From Otis tarda (Eukaryota; Chordata; Aves; Otidiformes; Otididae): a stretch of 64,000 bases of DNA. The position numbers were made by a program, and so were the translations under genes. The notes beneath the pieces were generated by a model, which saw only the letters and a program-made list of their open reading frames with translations, was not told the DNA's origin and did not search any database. The stretch covers positions 3,728,501 through 3,792,500 of the forward strand of contig CM048576.1 of the NCBI GenBank assembly GCA_026413225.1. The letters are read 5' to 3'. Below, piece by piece: positions 24,186 to 34,205 of the stretch (the stretch's first letter is position 1; each line of letters opens with the position of its first letter).

Positions 24186-25228
24186 GACTGCATGCAGAAG
24201 TACTCCTGATGTCTACAGAGAAACTCTGCAAGTTGGGGCGATCCATTTTGATTATCCTATTAAAAGGATGCAGCCTGTTTTCCAAATGCACAGAAATCTA
24301 ACTAAGTTGCTCTAATTAGCCCCTGCTGTAATTTCCACCATGATATTAAAATACGTTATACTCAAATGCAATGAAATGCTTGTAAATCAAGCGAGATTAA
24401 AAATCCCTTTGGCTGCAGAGATGTGTTTATCATAAAGACTTTAACATCTTGAATTTTAAAAAATGCTGTACACTGCTAAGGGAGTCAGGGTTATAGGGAG
24501 GAGCAGTCTCTTTTTATTGCATCCTCTCACGGAGCTGAAGAATAAAATGAAATAAAAAGAACATATTTTAAGGCACACAAACCCTTGCTCTGGACCAACA
24601 CAGGAGCAAACACATATGAAATCACACAGGAATGAAATGCTTACTGTAAACCCAGTTTGGGGGGGAAATGAATCCAGCTGCCTGCATTATTTGATTGCAG
24701 AGGTTTGGATCTGGCTTCCCTTGCACTGTGCCTGGTATCGCTTTCCTTTCAGAAGCCTTCAGCTGTGAGAACCATGCCTCTGCACCCTGAGTTTCGTTGG
24801 GGCATCCCTTCCGATACTGCTATTGTATGCTCCTTTTTTTAGCACAAGATATGTGAAAGTTCTGTTTAGGCTGAAGGTGGGTGTTGTTCGGTGCACGTTC
24901 AGAACTTCCTCTCTGGAGGTTCTGGTTTGAACGAACCCAGATCTGAAAAGGAACTTCAGAAGATTATTGCCCGACTTGTAATGAAAGTGATGTTAAATCT
25001 CAAATTTTAAAAAAGATTTTCTTAAAAAGAAAACCAATACAAAATTAAGTTCTGTGAAGTTTACATTTGATTAGGGAAGGGAGCTAGACCCTCACATAAT
25101 AAACATTACTTTAGGTCCTTTAAGGCTATTTCAGCAAGACTGGAGTACGTCAGGTGAGAACCTAATCCTAGAATTTATGCCGGTCTTTACTCATTGCTTA
25201 TTAAGCTTATTTGGTTACTGAATTCTCC

Positions 25229-25243
25229 TTTTTTTTTTTTTTT
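25229..25243. repeat. Poly-T (T15)
   Basis: Homopolymer followed by a short CT-rich stretch to about 25256. Confidence 0.85.
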
Positions 25244-25388
25244 CTTCTTTTCTTTTGGATCTGTTGGTTAGATCCCTTTTGGGTACACACCCTCTCACTT
25301 GTACTCCCCTTCTGTGTAAAGGACATGGAGAAAACGGGCCAAATATATCCAAAATGCATGAGGAGGTGCTAAGATTTATCTTTGGTCC

Positions 25389-25465
25389 AGCTTTAGAGAG
25401 GTTAATTGCCTTGCTGAAAACCAGTTAGGGAAGGCTGTGGCTAATCTTCAACCAAATCTTCCTTG
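25389..25465 (-). mobile_element. MIR-type SINE remnant
   Basis: Reversed MIR core visible in order on the plus strand: agctttagagaggttaattg, ccttgctgaaaaccagttag and gaaggctgtggctaatcttc. These correspond to 'gcacagagaggttaagtgacttgcccaaggtcacacagtaagtcagtggctgagct'. Confidence 0.6.
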
Positions 25466-26182
25466 AGAAGAGAGAGCGAGCTGGTTATTTTAAGTTGTTG
25501 TTATGTTTATTCTAGCTGAATACTTACATCCCTCCCCTCTGACTTTGCCGTGGCGGCTGCGAGCGTTGCTATGTTGCTGAAGAGCCTTCCTTTTTACAGC
25601 AGTTGTGCAGAAATCACTTTCCTCTGTCATTCCTTTTCGGCAGCAGCAATTTGTTATTCGCCAGAAATAGCTGCAGCTTAGCACCTGTTGTGCAGCCCGA
25701 GAGGCTATCATCTGGCGCTACACAAACAGAACTTATGTTCGCAGGACTGGACCAGGATCCGCTCGGTTTTTCGATAGAGTTCTCCTTCTGTTTTACCAGA
25801 CAAATAATCTGTTGCGACTCTTATTGCTTCTTATCTTTTGCAGCTTGGATCGGTTCCATGCACCATTTTGTTCTCAAAGATGCCTAAGCTGATTCCTCAG
25901 CGCTAGCCAAAACAAATGAGAGTCTTGGCTGCCGGCGTGGCAGCAGCAGCTGGTTTCACTATGGCTCCCTACACCTAACACTGGGGCAGCTTTGGCTTGG
26001 ATAAAGATCCTTCTCCCTCATTAGGGGACTGGGAAGCGAGTGGGCAGGAGGGAAATGAAGTCCTGTAAAGTTGTTCGGCTGATCTTGTTTTCAGTGGAAC
26101 AGTGGAAGGCTTTGTTATAGGTATTTATTTATTGCATGTTGTCTGAAGGCATCCGTCGCGACAGCCTCTTGAGAAAGAGCGA

Positions 26183-26275
26183 GGTCGAATGGACAGGGCA
26201 CAGGACTGGGAACTGAAGCACCCAGGATCTGTCCCAGATGCTCACCTGCTCTGTGACTTTGAGTTTTCCCTGCCT
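26183..26275 (+). mobile_element. MIR-type SINE 5' half
   Basis: The blocks ggacagggcacaggactggg, then aactgaagcacccaggatct, then tgctctgtgactttgagttt follow 'tagtggttagggcacaggactgggagtcaggagacctgggttct ... gctctgtgaccttgggcaag'. Orientation is plus. One of the better preserved SINE copies here. Confidence 0.7.
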
Positions 26276-26584
26276 TGCCATCCCCATTCAGCCCACCAGA
26301 ACGTCACAGCTGGAGCTGGCTTCTGTTGTACATCTGTACAAACTAACATAGAAGGTGCCTGGTCCCAGCTGGGCCCTGTAAGCGTTGGTGCAAGTAGTCA
26401 TATATACTGTCCCATTTCCAGTACTGGTAGAGGTAGTAGGTAGTACAGCGTCCCTGGGAGAGTTTTAATGCCTACAATGAACACAATTTGAATTAGAAAA
26501 ACAAAGAGAAGGTGTAGAAGAGAGATGGCGGTTAATGAATAGAGTGCAATGAAAGACAAGATCCAGCAAGTTTTTGAAAACTTC

Positions 26585-26627
26585 TGGAAAGTTCAGATCT
26601 AGACTCAGTCTGGATCTGAGCTTTCTA
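26585..26627. repeat. Near-perfect hairpin, 18-20 bp stem
   Basis: Arm gaaagttcagatctagac (26587-26604) and arm gtctggatctgagctttc (26608-26625) pair along all 18 positions if two G-T wobbles are allowed. The loop has three bases, and the stem extends by one more G-T and one T-A pair outward. It may be the core of a decayed palindromic transposon. No microRNA family is recognised and the three-base loop argues against a Dicer substrate. Confidence 0.65.
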
Positions 26628-26814
26628 ATTCTGTGCTACCAGTCCCTACTGCATAGGTCCGAAGCAATTACGAGAGCTGAATGAGTCCTCAGCTTCTGTT
26701 TTGCAGGTGGAAACATTCTTTTCCATGCTGTGTATGTCCTTTCACCTGGACTGGAATGGTCAGGAAAAAGGGAGGGCCTTGTAATTGGGAAGCTCACAGT
26801 AAATCAGATGGATT

Positions 26815-26978
26815 TTGGGACTGCCTGTGACTTTGGGCAAGCTCCCTGGTCTCTCATTGATTCACCTTCATGCCACATCTGTAATAACAACATTCTCCTA
26901 CAGCTTCTCTAAGGCTGTTGTGGGATAAAGGTAATAAAACTGGCAAGGTGTTTGTCCGTATAGGGACTGCAAAATGAT
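26815..26978 (+). mobile_element. MIR-type SINE 3' half
   Basis: Begins with ctgcctgtgactttgggcaa and gctccctggtctctcattga, then a 'catctgtaataac' step, gctgttgtgggataaaggta, and ataaaactggcaaggtgttt with a terminal cgtatagggactgcaaa. These correspond to 'gctgtgtgactttgggcaagtcacttaacctctct ... catctgtaaaatg ... gggttgttgtgaggattaaa ... aagcgcttagaac'. The order and length are complete for the 3' half. It lies about 540 bp after another 5' half in the same orientation (26183), but the two are probably separate insertions. Confidence 0.72.
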
Positions 26979-26991
26979 GGATGGATGGATA
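26976..26991. repeat. Short (GATG)n microsatellite
   Basis: About four units of gatg/gata directly after the MIR tail. Confidence 0.75.
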
Positions 26992-27837
26992 GAGAGATGT
27001 TCCCTCTGCAATATGGGAAGGCCAAGCCGGTCGAAAACTTCTAGACACACTGTCTCTTCTGAGCCGAAAGAACATTATGTCACCGTGAAAATGCCACGCA
27101 TTTGATTTTAAAAGGACATTATGGCAAGGCTATAATCAGATCTCTTAGTGCCTTAGCTTCAGAACCTGATTCAATAAAAACATGGCTGGACTCCAGCATT
27201 ATGAGGAGAAGCAGGCTATCTGTGCTGTGGGGACTTATCTCCGCCTGTAAAACCTCTATTTCAGAGTGCTTTTGAGCACTTGAGTCCAGGCTTCTCGTGT
27301 TTGTTTGCTATTGAACAGGGAGTTTGTGAGGGGGACACCAAAAAATGTAGCAATGTGATATGATGTTTGGGTGGGGAAAGCTAATTGATTTGACAGTTAA
27401 TCAAAAACTACTAAGGGAAAATCAATATAAAGTAAAACAATCTAGTCTTCTGTTCTATATTGTATTCCCAGTGGCATTGTTGATTGTATAGCATCAATGT
27501 CATCTATTTTAGATGGAAATGTTACCAACTATAATGCCACTGTTGATGTTTCAAAACGATTCTAATCTCATTTCAATAATAGCTTCTGTCTCTCTTCGTG
27601 ACACACATGCCATAACATTCTTGGCTAAATTGACAGCACTAATAACACACTTGGTTTTTATATTATTCGGACCACTGTCTGCATTTTTGAGCATCACAGT
27701 ATTGCACAGTATGAAGGCCCCGCATCTCCCTCGAAAACTTCAGGTAAAAGAGTGCTGGTAGCATCCTCACAACCCGCCTGGACAGTGCCGATGCCATGCT
27801 GGCATTTTAAGAGTCAGCTCCTCAGTTCATCAGGATC
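26992..27837. other. Non-coding stretch
   Basis: One plus-strand open frame of 82 codons (27513-27761) without domain or splice support. No repeat recognised. Confidence 0.5.
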
Positions 27838-27940
27838 TGGGGGGGCAAATGGAGGCCCCTGGGCTTGAAAGGTCTGACTGGAGGCGATTTGCTCAAGGTC
27901 ACAGAGAGTAATTCAGGAAGGGCGAGGTTAGGGCCAAGGT
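27838..27940 (-). mobile_element. MIR-type SINE remnant
   Basis: The plus-strand blocks gggcaaatggaggcccctgg, then gcgatttgctcaaggtcaca, then gagagtaattcaggaagggc parallel the reversed MIR 'gatgaggaaactgaggcaca ... gtgacttgctcaaggtcacacagcaagtcagtggcagagc'. Confidence 0.62.
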
Positions 27941-28424
27941 GATGGCCAGTTTTGTGGTTTAACTGCTGGATATGTACTTCCTACCGAGGTCCTGAGTATC
28001 TCAAAGTGGACTAAATAAATCCCAAAGGGAAATTCCTTGCTGGCTTTCTGGAAACTCTTCATTTGCCTGACATATCAAACTCAAAGACTCTTGTGTTGTT
28101 TTCACCCTGCTTGCAGTCCAGAAATGAAAAGTAAATGTGCCAGCAGCACAGATGCTGCAATGATGGGCAAAGGGTGAGATGGACACCTCACGATGAATCA
28201 GGTTCTCCAGACAAAGCAGGGAGTCTTCAGTTCCTGGATGTCTCATTCAGATGAAATTCAGAGTACAGCTCATAGTCCTTTCTTGGGTGGGCCAAGTGGT
28301 AGCTTAATTTCAAAATTTAAGGAAGTCTCTAGAACTTTTTGTGGCGAAAAGTCTGGTCTCTCAACGTGTTTACTGTCTTCCCCTAGCCTTCACCTGTGCT
28401 GGGTTGAGCAACAAACACAGTGAC

Positions 28425-28575
28425 CAGGCAAAACACTTAAGCAGATGCTTAGCTACACACTTAATTTCAACTCTGCTGAGCACAGCTCAAGCTTAAATTT
28501 TAGCAAATAGAACAGTCTTGTTGGAGTCAATGGACTTTAAGTGTGTGCTGAATTTTAAGCGTGGACTTTGCCAGA
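28425..28575. mobile_element. Ancient palindromic MITE-like element (cttaagca type)
   Basis: Left arm starts caggcaaaacacttaagcag and runs through ttagctacacacttaa. Right arm is ggactttaagtgtgtgctga followed by attttaagcgtggactttgcc. The arms are imperfect inverted complements over about 38 bp, from ggcaaa at the left edge to tttgcc at the right. The interior includes ttggagtcaatgg, a theme shared with other palindromic families in this window. Elements with repeated cttaagcacatgctta motifs and palindromic layout are widespread in sauropsid genomes. No coding capacity. Confidence 0.6.
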
Positions 28576-28919
28576 GCCCTGCACTTGAACCTGTTTCTGG
28601 AATATACAGTACATAATTGGGAACACAGAAAAAAAATCTTCCAAACAGATCCTTCATTTAAAAGAGCTTTCCTCTTCAATTATCAGCTGTGGATTTAAAT
28701 GGGATGAAAATTTAGTCTTTTCGTTCTGATTTTATCTTTTCTCTTCTGCTTTCTTTTGCAGGGGACTTTACCCTTTATTAGCTTTTTGAGCATAAAATGC
28801 AGAAAATAAATGAACAAACAAAACCTGGAGCAATATGCAAGATCTTCAAACTAATTCAGCAGTCATTATTACTGACATCAGGAGAAAGAAATGCAAGAAT
28901 ACAAGTCTATTGCTTTAAG

Positions 28920-28972
28920 CTGGGATTTTCAGAAGAGCTTGTTGGAGTTTGGCACTCAAATCCCATGAAATC
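28920..28972 (+). mobile_element. Half of an ancient palindromic element (gggattttca type)
   Basis: The text gggattttcagaagagcttg, then ttggagtttggcactcaaat, then cccatgaaatcc matches the left arm and centre of an old palindromic sauropsid repeat ('gggattttcaaaggagcctaagggagttaggcacccaaatcccattgaaa'). The complementary right arm is not detectable. Confidence 0.58.
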
Positions 28973-31900
28973 CCCTTTATACTTTCACTTCCCTTTCTTT
29001 TCTTTTAATTTATTTTTCTTTGACATGGGAAAGGCCCAGTGTGTTTGTTAATGTGCGTTATTACACGATGTCTAGGATCTCAGCATCTAGGATTAAAGCA
29101 AGTTCAGAGCCCTGGTAGCACACAAAGTAGTAGACAGTTCCTTCTATGAGGATGTGATGTCTGTGGATGGGTGTGCAGTTGTAGGGTCAGGTTCAGTGCT
29201 CTAACACACCAGCTTTCCAAGCTGTTTATTAACTTTCAGTGGCTGATGATTTTTTTTTTTTTTAAGCACTGTTTTTCTGCCATCCTGGATGAATTTGCAC
29301 TGAAGCAGATCTGGAGTGTTCCTTCCAGCGTTTACAGCACTCCTGCTGTGTTGGGGGCCAAGGCAGCTGTAATGAGGCATAGAAAGGTAAGGGTGTAATG
29401 TGGAATATAGCCACATTGCAGATGCGTGTTGAAGCGATACCAGTGTTTTTCAGCCCAAGGGCTTGCTGTTGCCAGGTTCCTCCATGAATCTTCTCAGCCA
29501 GAAGACATAGCTGATGCATTGGCCTTAAAGGTGCTGGACAGTGAATGGTTGGTTCCCAGCAGCCCCATTAGTCTGTATTTCCCAATGTGCCTTGGAGATG
29601 TGCATGTTTAAGTTATGCCCTGTTTTGTGATACTGCTTCCTGCTTGTGCCTGGTTTAGTGTCATGCAGATCCCATGCCATGGCTCATAATGAGAGTGAAG
29701 AGCCATATCCCACTATGCGGAGGGGCACGGGGGGCATGCTTTCTTATTTCCCAACTGTGGAGCAACTTGTGCTTTTATTACAGTAATATCATTGTCATTT
29801 GTGTCAAAAAAAACCATCCTGTTGGGACAAGCCAGCCTGAAGCTTGCTGCAGTGAGTTAAGCCAGCCCTGAGCTGTTTTTGTTCCTTTTCCTGACAGAGG
29901 AAAACTTATATTTTCTAGCACACCTGGTAGAATTTGCTTGGTTTTGTCTCTCATTTCGCTACACAGGAATCACATCTTCAGCACAAACCAGGAGTACAAA
30001 CTAGATTCTCTGCCCCTGTGATCAAAGTTCCGAAAGATTTCAGGACAGTAGCATATCTTGGATGTTTGGCTTCCTACATCAGTCCTTCCCTCAGTCTGGC
30101 AATGACTGTGCTGATTTCTGACCTCACTACAGTCTCTCTTATGAAGATGAGGTACCAAAGTGTAATGCCTGATGTAGCCCCTGAAGTACGTCTGTATGCT
30201 ATACTGGTCTGACCTTTTCATTATTCTGCAGTTTGACTGACTGGCTATCCCAGCCCTTTCCCACAAGTTGAGGAGGCTGTAATCACCGGAGGAATGGAGC
30301 TGCTAGATAATCAGCATACAGAATGCCGAAAAGGTCAGGATAATCCAGTATACATAACAGATGGATACACAGACAGGTAATACACAAGCACTTCAGGACT
30401 AGATGTGTGTTTCCTAACCTTCAAAGAAAGTTATATTCTTTCTTCTATTCCCTCCCTGCTCAAAGACAGCCACAGACTTGTTATTTTTTATTTTAAAAAT
30501 GCATATAGTCTTTACGTTTTTTATTTTCATGTACCACAGGCAAAATGCATTTCCTGCCTGGCTGTCTGCAGGACAGAAGTGACAAGGTTCAAGGGAAAAC
30601 ACTAGAAACCTTTTAGCATTGTTTTCTTTCAAAAAATAATTTCAAACATCTTATCTCTGCTCAGTTATTTACTCTTTTCCTTTTAAAAAAATTCTGGAAA
30701 AAGTATCAAAATAGATATTTCAAGAGGAAGCTTGTTAAAAACTGCAAATAGAGGACTGGGAGTCATTCTTCATTTTCCCATTGGTGAAATAGTATCAACA
30801 AGAGAAAAGAAGGAAAAATGGGAAATATTTTTTAAAAGTAGTGTTTTGTTTTGTTCTTTGAACTGCTGGACTGAAGATTTGAAACAATTAGAAATTACTG
30901 TTTTTTCTCCTGAAAATTTAATAGGCTAATATCTAATATTTCTTATTATTATGCCTCCTTCAGAATAGTACAAATTACTTAGCTGCAAGGAGATACTAAG
31001 GTACAGTATCACTGTACCAAAGTCAAGATACCTGAATTTATCACAGGTCTTAGATAGATGTGCTAGTTCAAATTTACATGCCTAACAGCAAGAGAGGGAC
31101 ATAATTGAAGAATAAAATCTAAATAATATGTAGGAGGAAGTTCCATGTTATTACAAGTCTGTTTGGTTATCTTCATTAACCAAGCTAGAAATCAGTCTTC
31201 TCCTTTCTTAGAGGTTTCCTTCACAAGATTCAGTGTAACCCAAAGGGTAGAAAATAATTACCTACAATTAAAGGATACGCAGGAGACAAACCAAGGTCAA
31301 GGTGAAGCTCTAGGGATCTTTCATTTAGCCACTTTAAGGCAGGTTGGGAGTAGGATAATAAAATTTCTGACATTCGATATTTTGTTGTCTAAGAGAAGCT
31401 GAACAAGGTTCAGCAAAGAAGGGTATATTCCTCTCATCATTCCTCATGAGGGCAGAGAGTCATAGGGATGATTTTTAGTCCCAGCAAAGTTTGTTGAACT
31501 AAAAACCCTGCAGACTGTTTGCTTCAAATACCTGGCTGAGCAGGGTTTAAAACCCGAGAACAAGGTTTGTTAGCGGATGCTGATCCATTCATTACTTCTT
31601 TGCCATGATGCTGTTTGTCTTTGTCCCACTTCTGCTACTGGAAGCTGCCTTGGATTCTGACATTAATGTTTCTTTTTATTACTGAAGAAATAATCCCTCT
31701 CTCCTAGTCCTGTCAACATCATTTGCCTTGCTCAGGTCTTCATAATTTCCCCGTATTGATTGCTCCAGTTTGCTTTATGAGTTAGCCCTTCAGATGTTCT
31801 GTGCACAGCTCCTTTGTAAGAGCTGTGCAGGGTCACACATCCGTGTCCTAACCTGCTCAAGTGATAGCAAGAAATGCAAATCTCTTCCCGGTTACTGCAT

Positions 31901-33650
31901 GAAGGAACAGGAAAAATAGGACTACCTATGTACCTGGACCCAAGCCAGCCCCGGTGCCCCTCTGTTTTCCTCCAGATTTCAGGAGCCTCTATACCAGTTC
32001 TCCCTCTGAAATCACAGGTGATGAGACGCCTTTTTGGGAAACACTAATGTGAAGAACAGGACTGAACCTGTTGGTTGAGGAGGTCTGTAGCCTCTGGAAT
32101 AGCATCTATTAAAGCAGAACCTCTTTATATCTTCACTTAGGTACCAAATGCCATTTCTGGTTTGAATCTGCCCATTTTTTTCTCAGCCTGCAGGGTGTCT
32201 GAGGCCAGACCCGTGGTTATCCAGTTTGATCCTTTTTTGGCTTCTAAGCCAGTCTGCACCTTGTGATGCTCAGGTACTGGTTTACTAATTATCCCTACTG
32301 AAGGCTTGGGAGAGCAGGTGGAAGGGTCTGTGTTAATTGTGCCCTGAGGCTGTGATATCCTCTCCCTAATCAGCTGCCCTCAGTGGCAATGTTTTTGAAG
32401 CAGGTTGCAGGCATTCACTACCCTCTTGAGCACTAAAAAAAAATCAGCTCTCCTTTGACTGGCATCTTAAGATGTTTTGCTTGAGGCCTGGACAGTTCGT
32501 GACAAAACAACCAAATACTTGATGTTTCCACGGTCATTGTCCAGCGCTCGTGCTTAACTCATCCTGTGCCATAGCAAAACGCAGACATTGCTTTGTAGGA
32601 ATCACGGTGTGCTTAGTAATTGCATCTCAATGAACGGGACAGGTCATTCTAGAGGATCACTTCAGGCTGGAACCATATTGCAGTCTTACATTTGGCTAAT
32701 TCTTATGAAGACTGGGTTTGTCTGGGAGTTCGCTAGCCAGCCACAGATAATTGGTTTTATTCCTTTTACTATCACTATAGCACTGTGTACGGCTTTCCAT
32801 ACAGAATTGCCATTTGAATGCAGCTTAATCTTGCTTTTCCTGCAGTGACATTTTTCCATGAGGGTAGTGAAGGTTGAAATATTCATGTTTTTGTCTCTTT
32901 CCCTATGGTCAGATATACCATCAGAGCCTCCTGCAGTAGGAGGGCAGATGTCGCCTCCTGCCATCTTTTTCATGAAGATTGATGCCCATTCACTTCTTTC
33001 TGTGTAACTAAATATCCGCTAAACATTTAGCAGATGTGAAGCTGCGTAGCCTACCTGAAGAGGGTGAAGCTTCAGGCGGTGGTGCCAGTGGACAACATGA
33101 TAGTGTCAGCAGAGTGGGATAAATCTTGGAAAGGGCTGTCTAGTAGCTCTGGTCCTAATCTCAGTTAACCACCTATTCAGTGGTGAACTGTCTGTCTCAG
33201 TGGAGAGATACGAGCACTTCCAGAGGATGATTTATCCTCTCCTAATAGGAGTGCTTAAGAGCAGCGGGATGAATTGCCGTTCGGTACAGTCTTTTCCTTC
33301 ATTGTGTGATGGCAGAAGACCGTAGGTAGATATACGTATATTTTACAATCTCAGCTGGCTGGGCTGATGTCTGTCTGTGAGGACACTGAGGAGAGGAAGG
33401 CTGGTCCTGCTTTGTTTCATTTCTTTTCTGCTGCAATTTCTTTCTCATGTTTTCTCTAACTGCAGGAGACAATACAGCAGAGATATATTACTATGACAAG
33501 ATGTCAAATTGCTGTGATTAGATCCAGGTTAAATCTATAGTTTCTCTTAGCCCTACTGGCTCTTCCTACCTATATTCCAAACACCAAGGGAGAACAGCTC
33601 AAAACTCAAAGGAGAATGAAGCAGCTTTAGGGAGTGAGAACTTTGTGAGA
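28973..33650. other. Non-coding stretch with one exon-like segment
   Basis: Apart from the exon-like segment at 29267-29386 there is no recognised transposon or gene. Open frames of 85-98 codons (29934-30212, 29970-30266 and others) overlap on opposite strands, as expected by chance. The bases gggctgtctagtagctctgg at 33134-33153 faintly recall a MIR head but nothing follows it. Confidence 0.5.
29267..29386 (+). other. Candidate exon, 120 bases, unproven
   Basis: A T14 tract and aag at 29251-29266 form an acceptor-like site, and agaaag followed by gtaagg at 29387 is a strong donor. The segment between is exactly 40 codons and open in the frame starting at its first base: HCFSAILDEFALKQIWSVPS, then SVYSTPAVLGAKAAVMRHRK. 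Both phases would be 0. No protein family is recognised, no neighbouring exon is identified, and the T tract could simply be a simple repeat. It may be a cryptic splice pair, so I keep it as a hypothesis. Confidence 0.2.
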
Positions 33651-33700
33651 TGGGACCCAAATTAATCCCTGCTGTAAATCCATCATAGTCCTAGACAGAC
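33651..33700 (+). mobile_element. Half of an ancient palindromic element (gggccaaattcatccc type)
   Basis: The text gggacccaaattaatccctg, then ctgtaaatccatcatagtcc, follows the left arm of an old sauropsid palindromic repeat ('gggccaaattcatccctggtgtaactccattgaagtc'). A related left arm is at 50378. Confidence 0.5.
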
Positions 33701-34097
33701 TGGGGTGAGAGCAATGCAGGTGATGAACAGTAGGCAAAGGCATAGTCCAGGCTGACTTATTTCTCTGCAAAACCTAGCTTCTATCTTAGGTATTGCTGGT
33801 CACGTTACACAGCCCCTATTTTTAAGAACATTGGGATGGATAGCAGTAAACTTACTGGTTCTTGCCCTTCAAGGTACTCCTTAAATCTTAGGGGCACTGC
33901 TCTGTCCTTCCAGCACTCAGATCAAATTGCAAAGCAAGTTTCCAGAGCTCTCTACTGTCTTTGACTGCCAGCGTCCTGCATTACTACATTTTATCCTGCA
34001 GCATCCACTGGATGGTGGGAAGTGTCAGCACAGAAATGTTTCATGAGTGAGGGGGTGAGGGATGGGTATAGTTAAAGGACATGATTTGGGAGATGGG

Positions 34098-34205
34098 GAA
34101 TATCCTCTGCTCCCCTCAACCCATTTTAGAGGTAGGAAAACTGAAAAATTGAGCTCTAATACTAGTGCTGCACAGGAAATCTGCAGCAACAGTAAGCACG
34201 GACCT
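34098..34205 (-). mobile_element. MIR-type SINE remnant
   Basis: The plus-strand text shows cccattttagaggtaggaaa and actgaaaaattgagctctaa, then ctgcacaggaaatctgcagc, equivalent to reversed MIR 'cccattttacagatgaggaaactgaggca ... cacacaggaagtctgtggcag'. The 122-codon open frame at 34062-34430 overlaps it and is therefore unlikely to be coding. Confidence 0.55.

Larger units (their letters stand above)
21297..25388. other. Non-coding stretch with possible conserved elements
   Basis: Includes AT-rich blocks at 21590-21830 and 24300-24480 that read like conserved non-coding DNA (see findings). It also has a weak MIR remnant at 23488-23556, a decayed repeat at 24078-24185 and T15 at 25229-25243. 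A 178-codon minus-strand frame at 23030-23566 overlaps the MIR remnant and is not considered coding. Confidence 0.5.

Noticed and set aside
26428-26450. let-7-like string (gaggtagtagg)
   Set aside because: The seed and 11 bases match let-7, but the rest differs and there is no complementary arm within about 80 bases on either side, so it cannot fold as a let-7 precursor.
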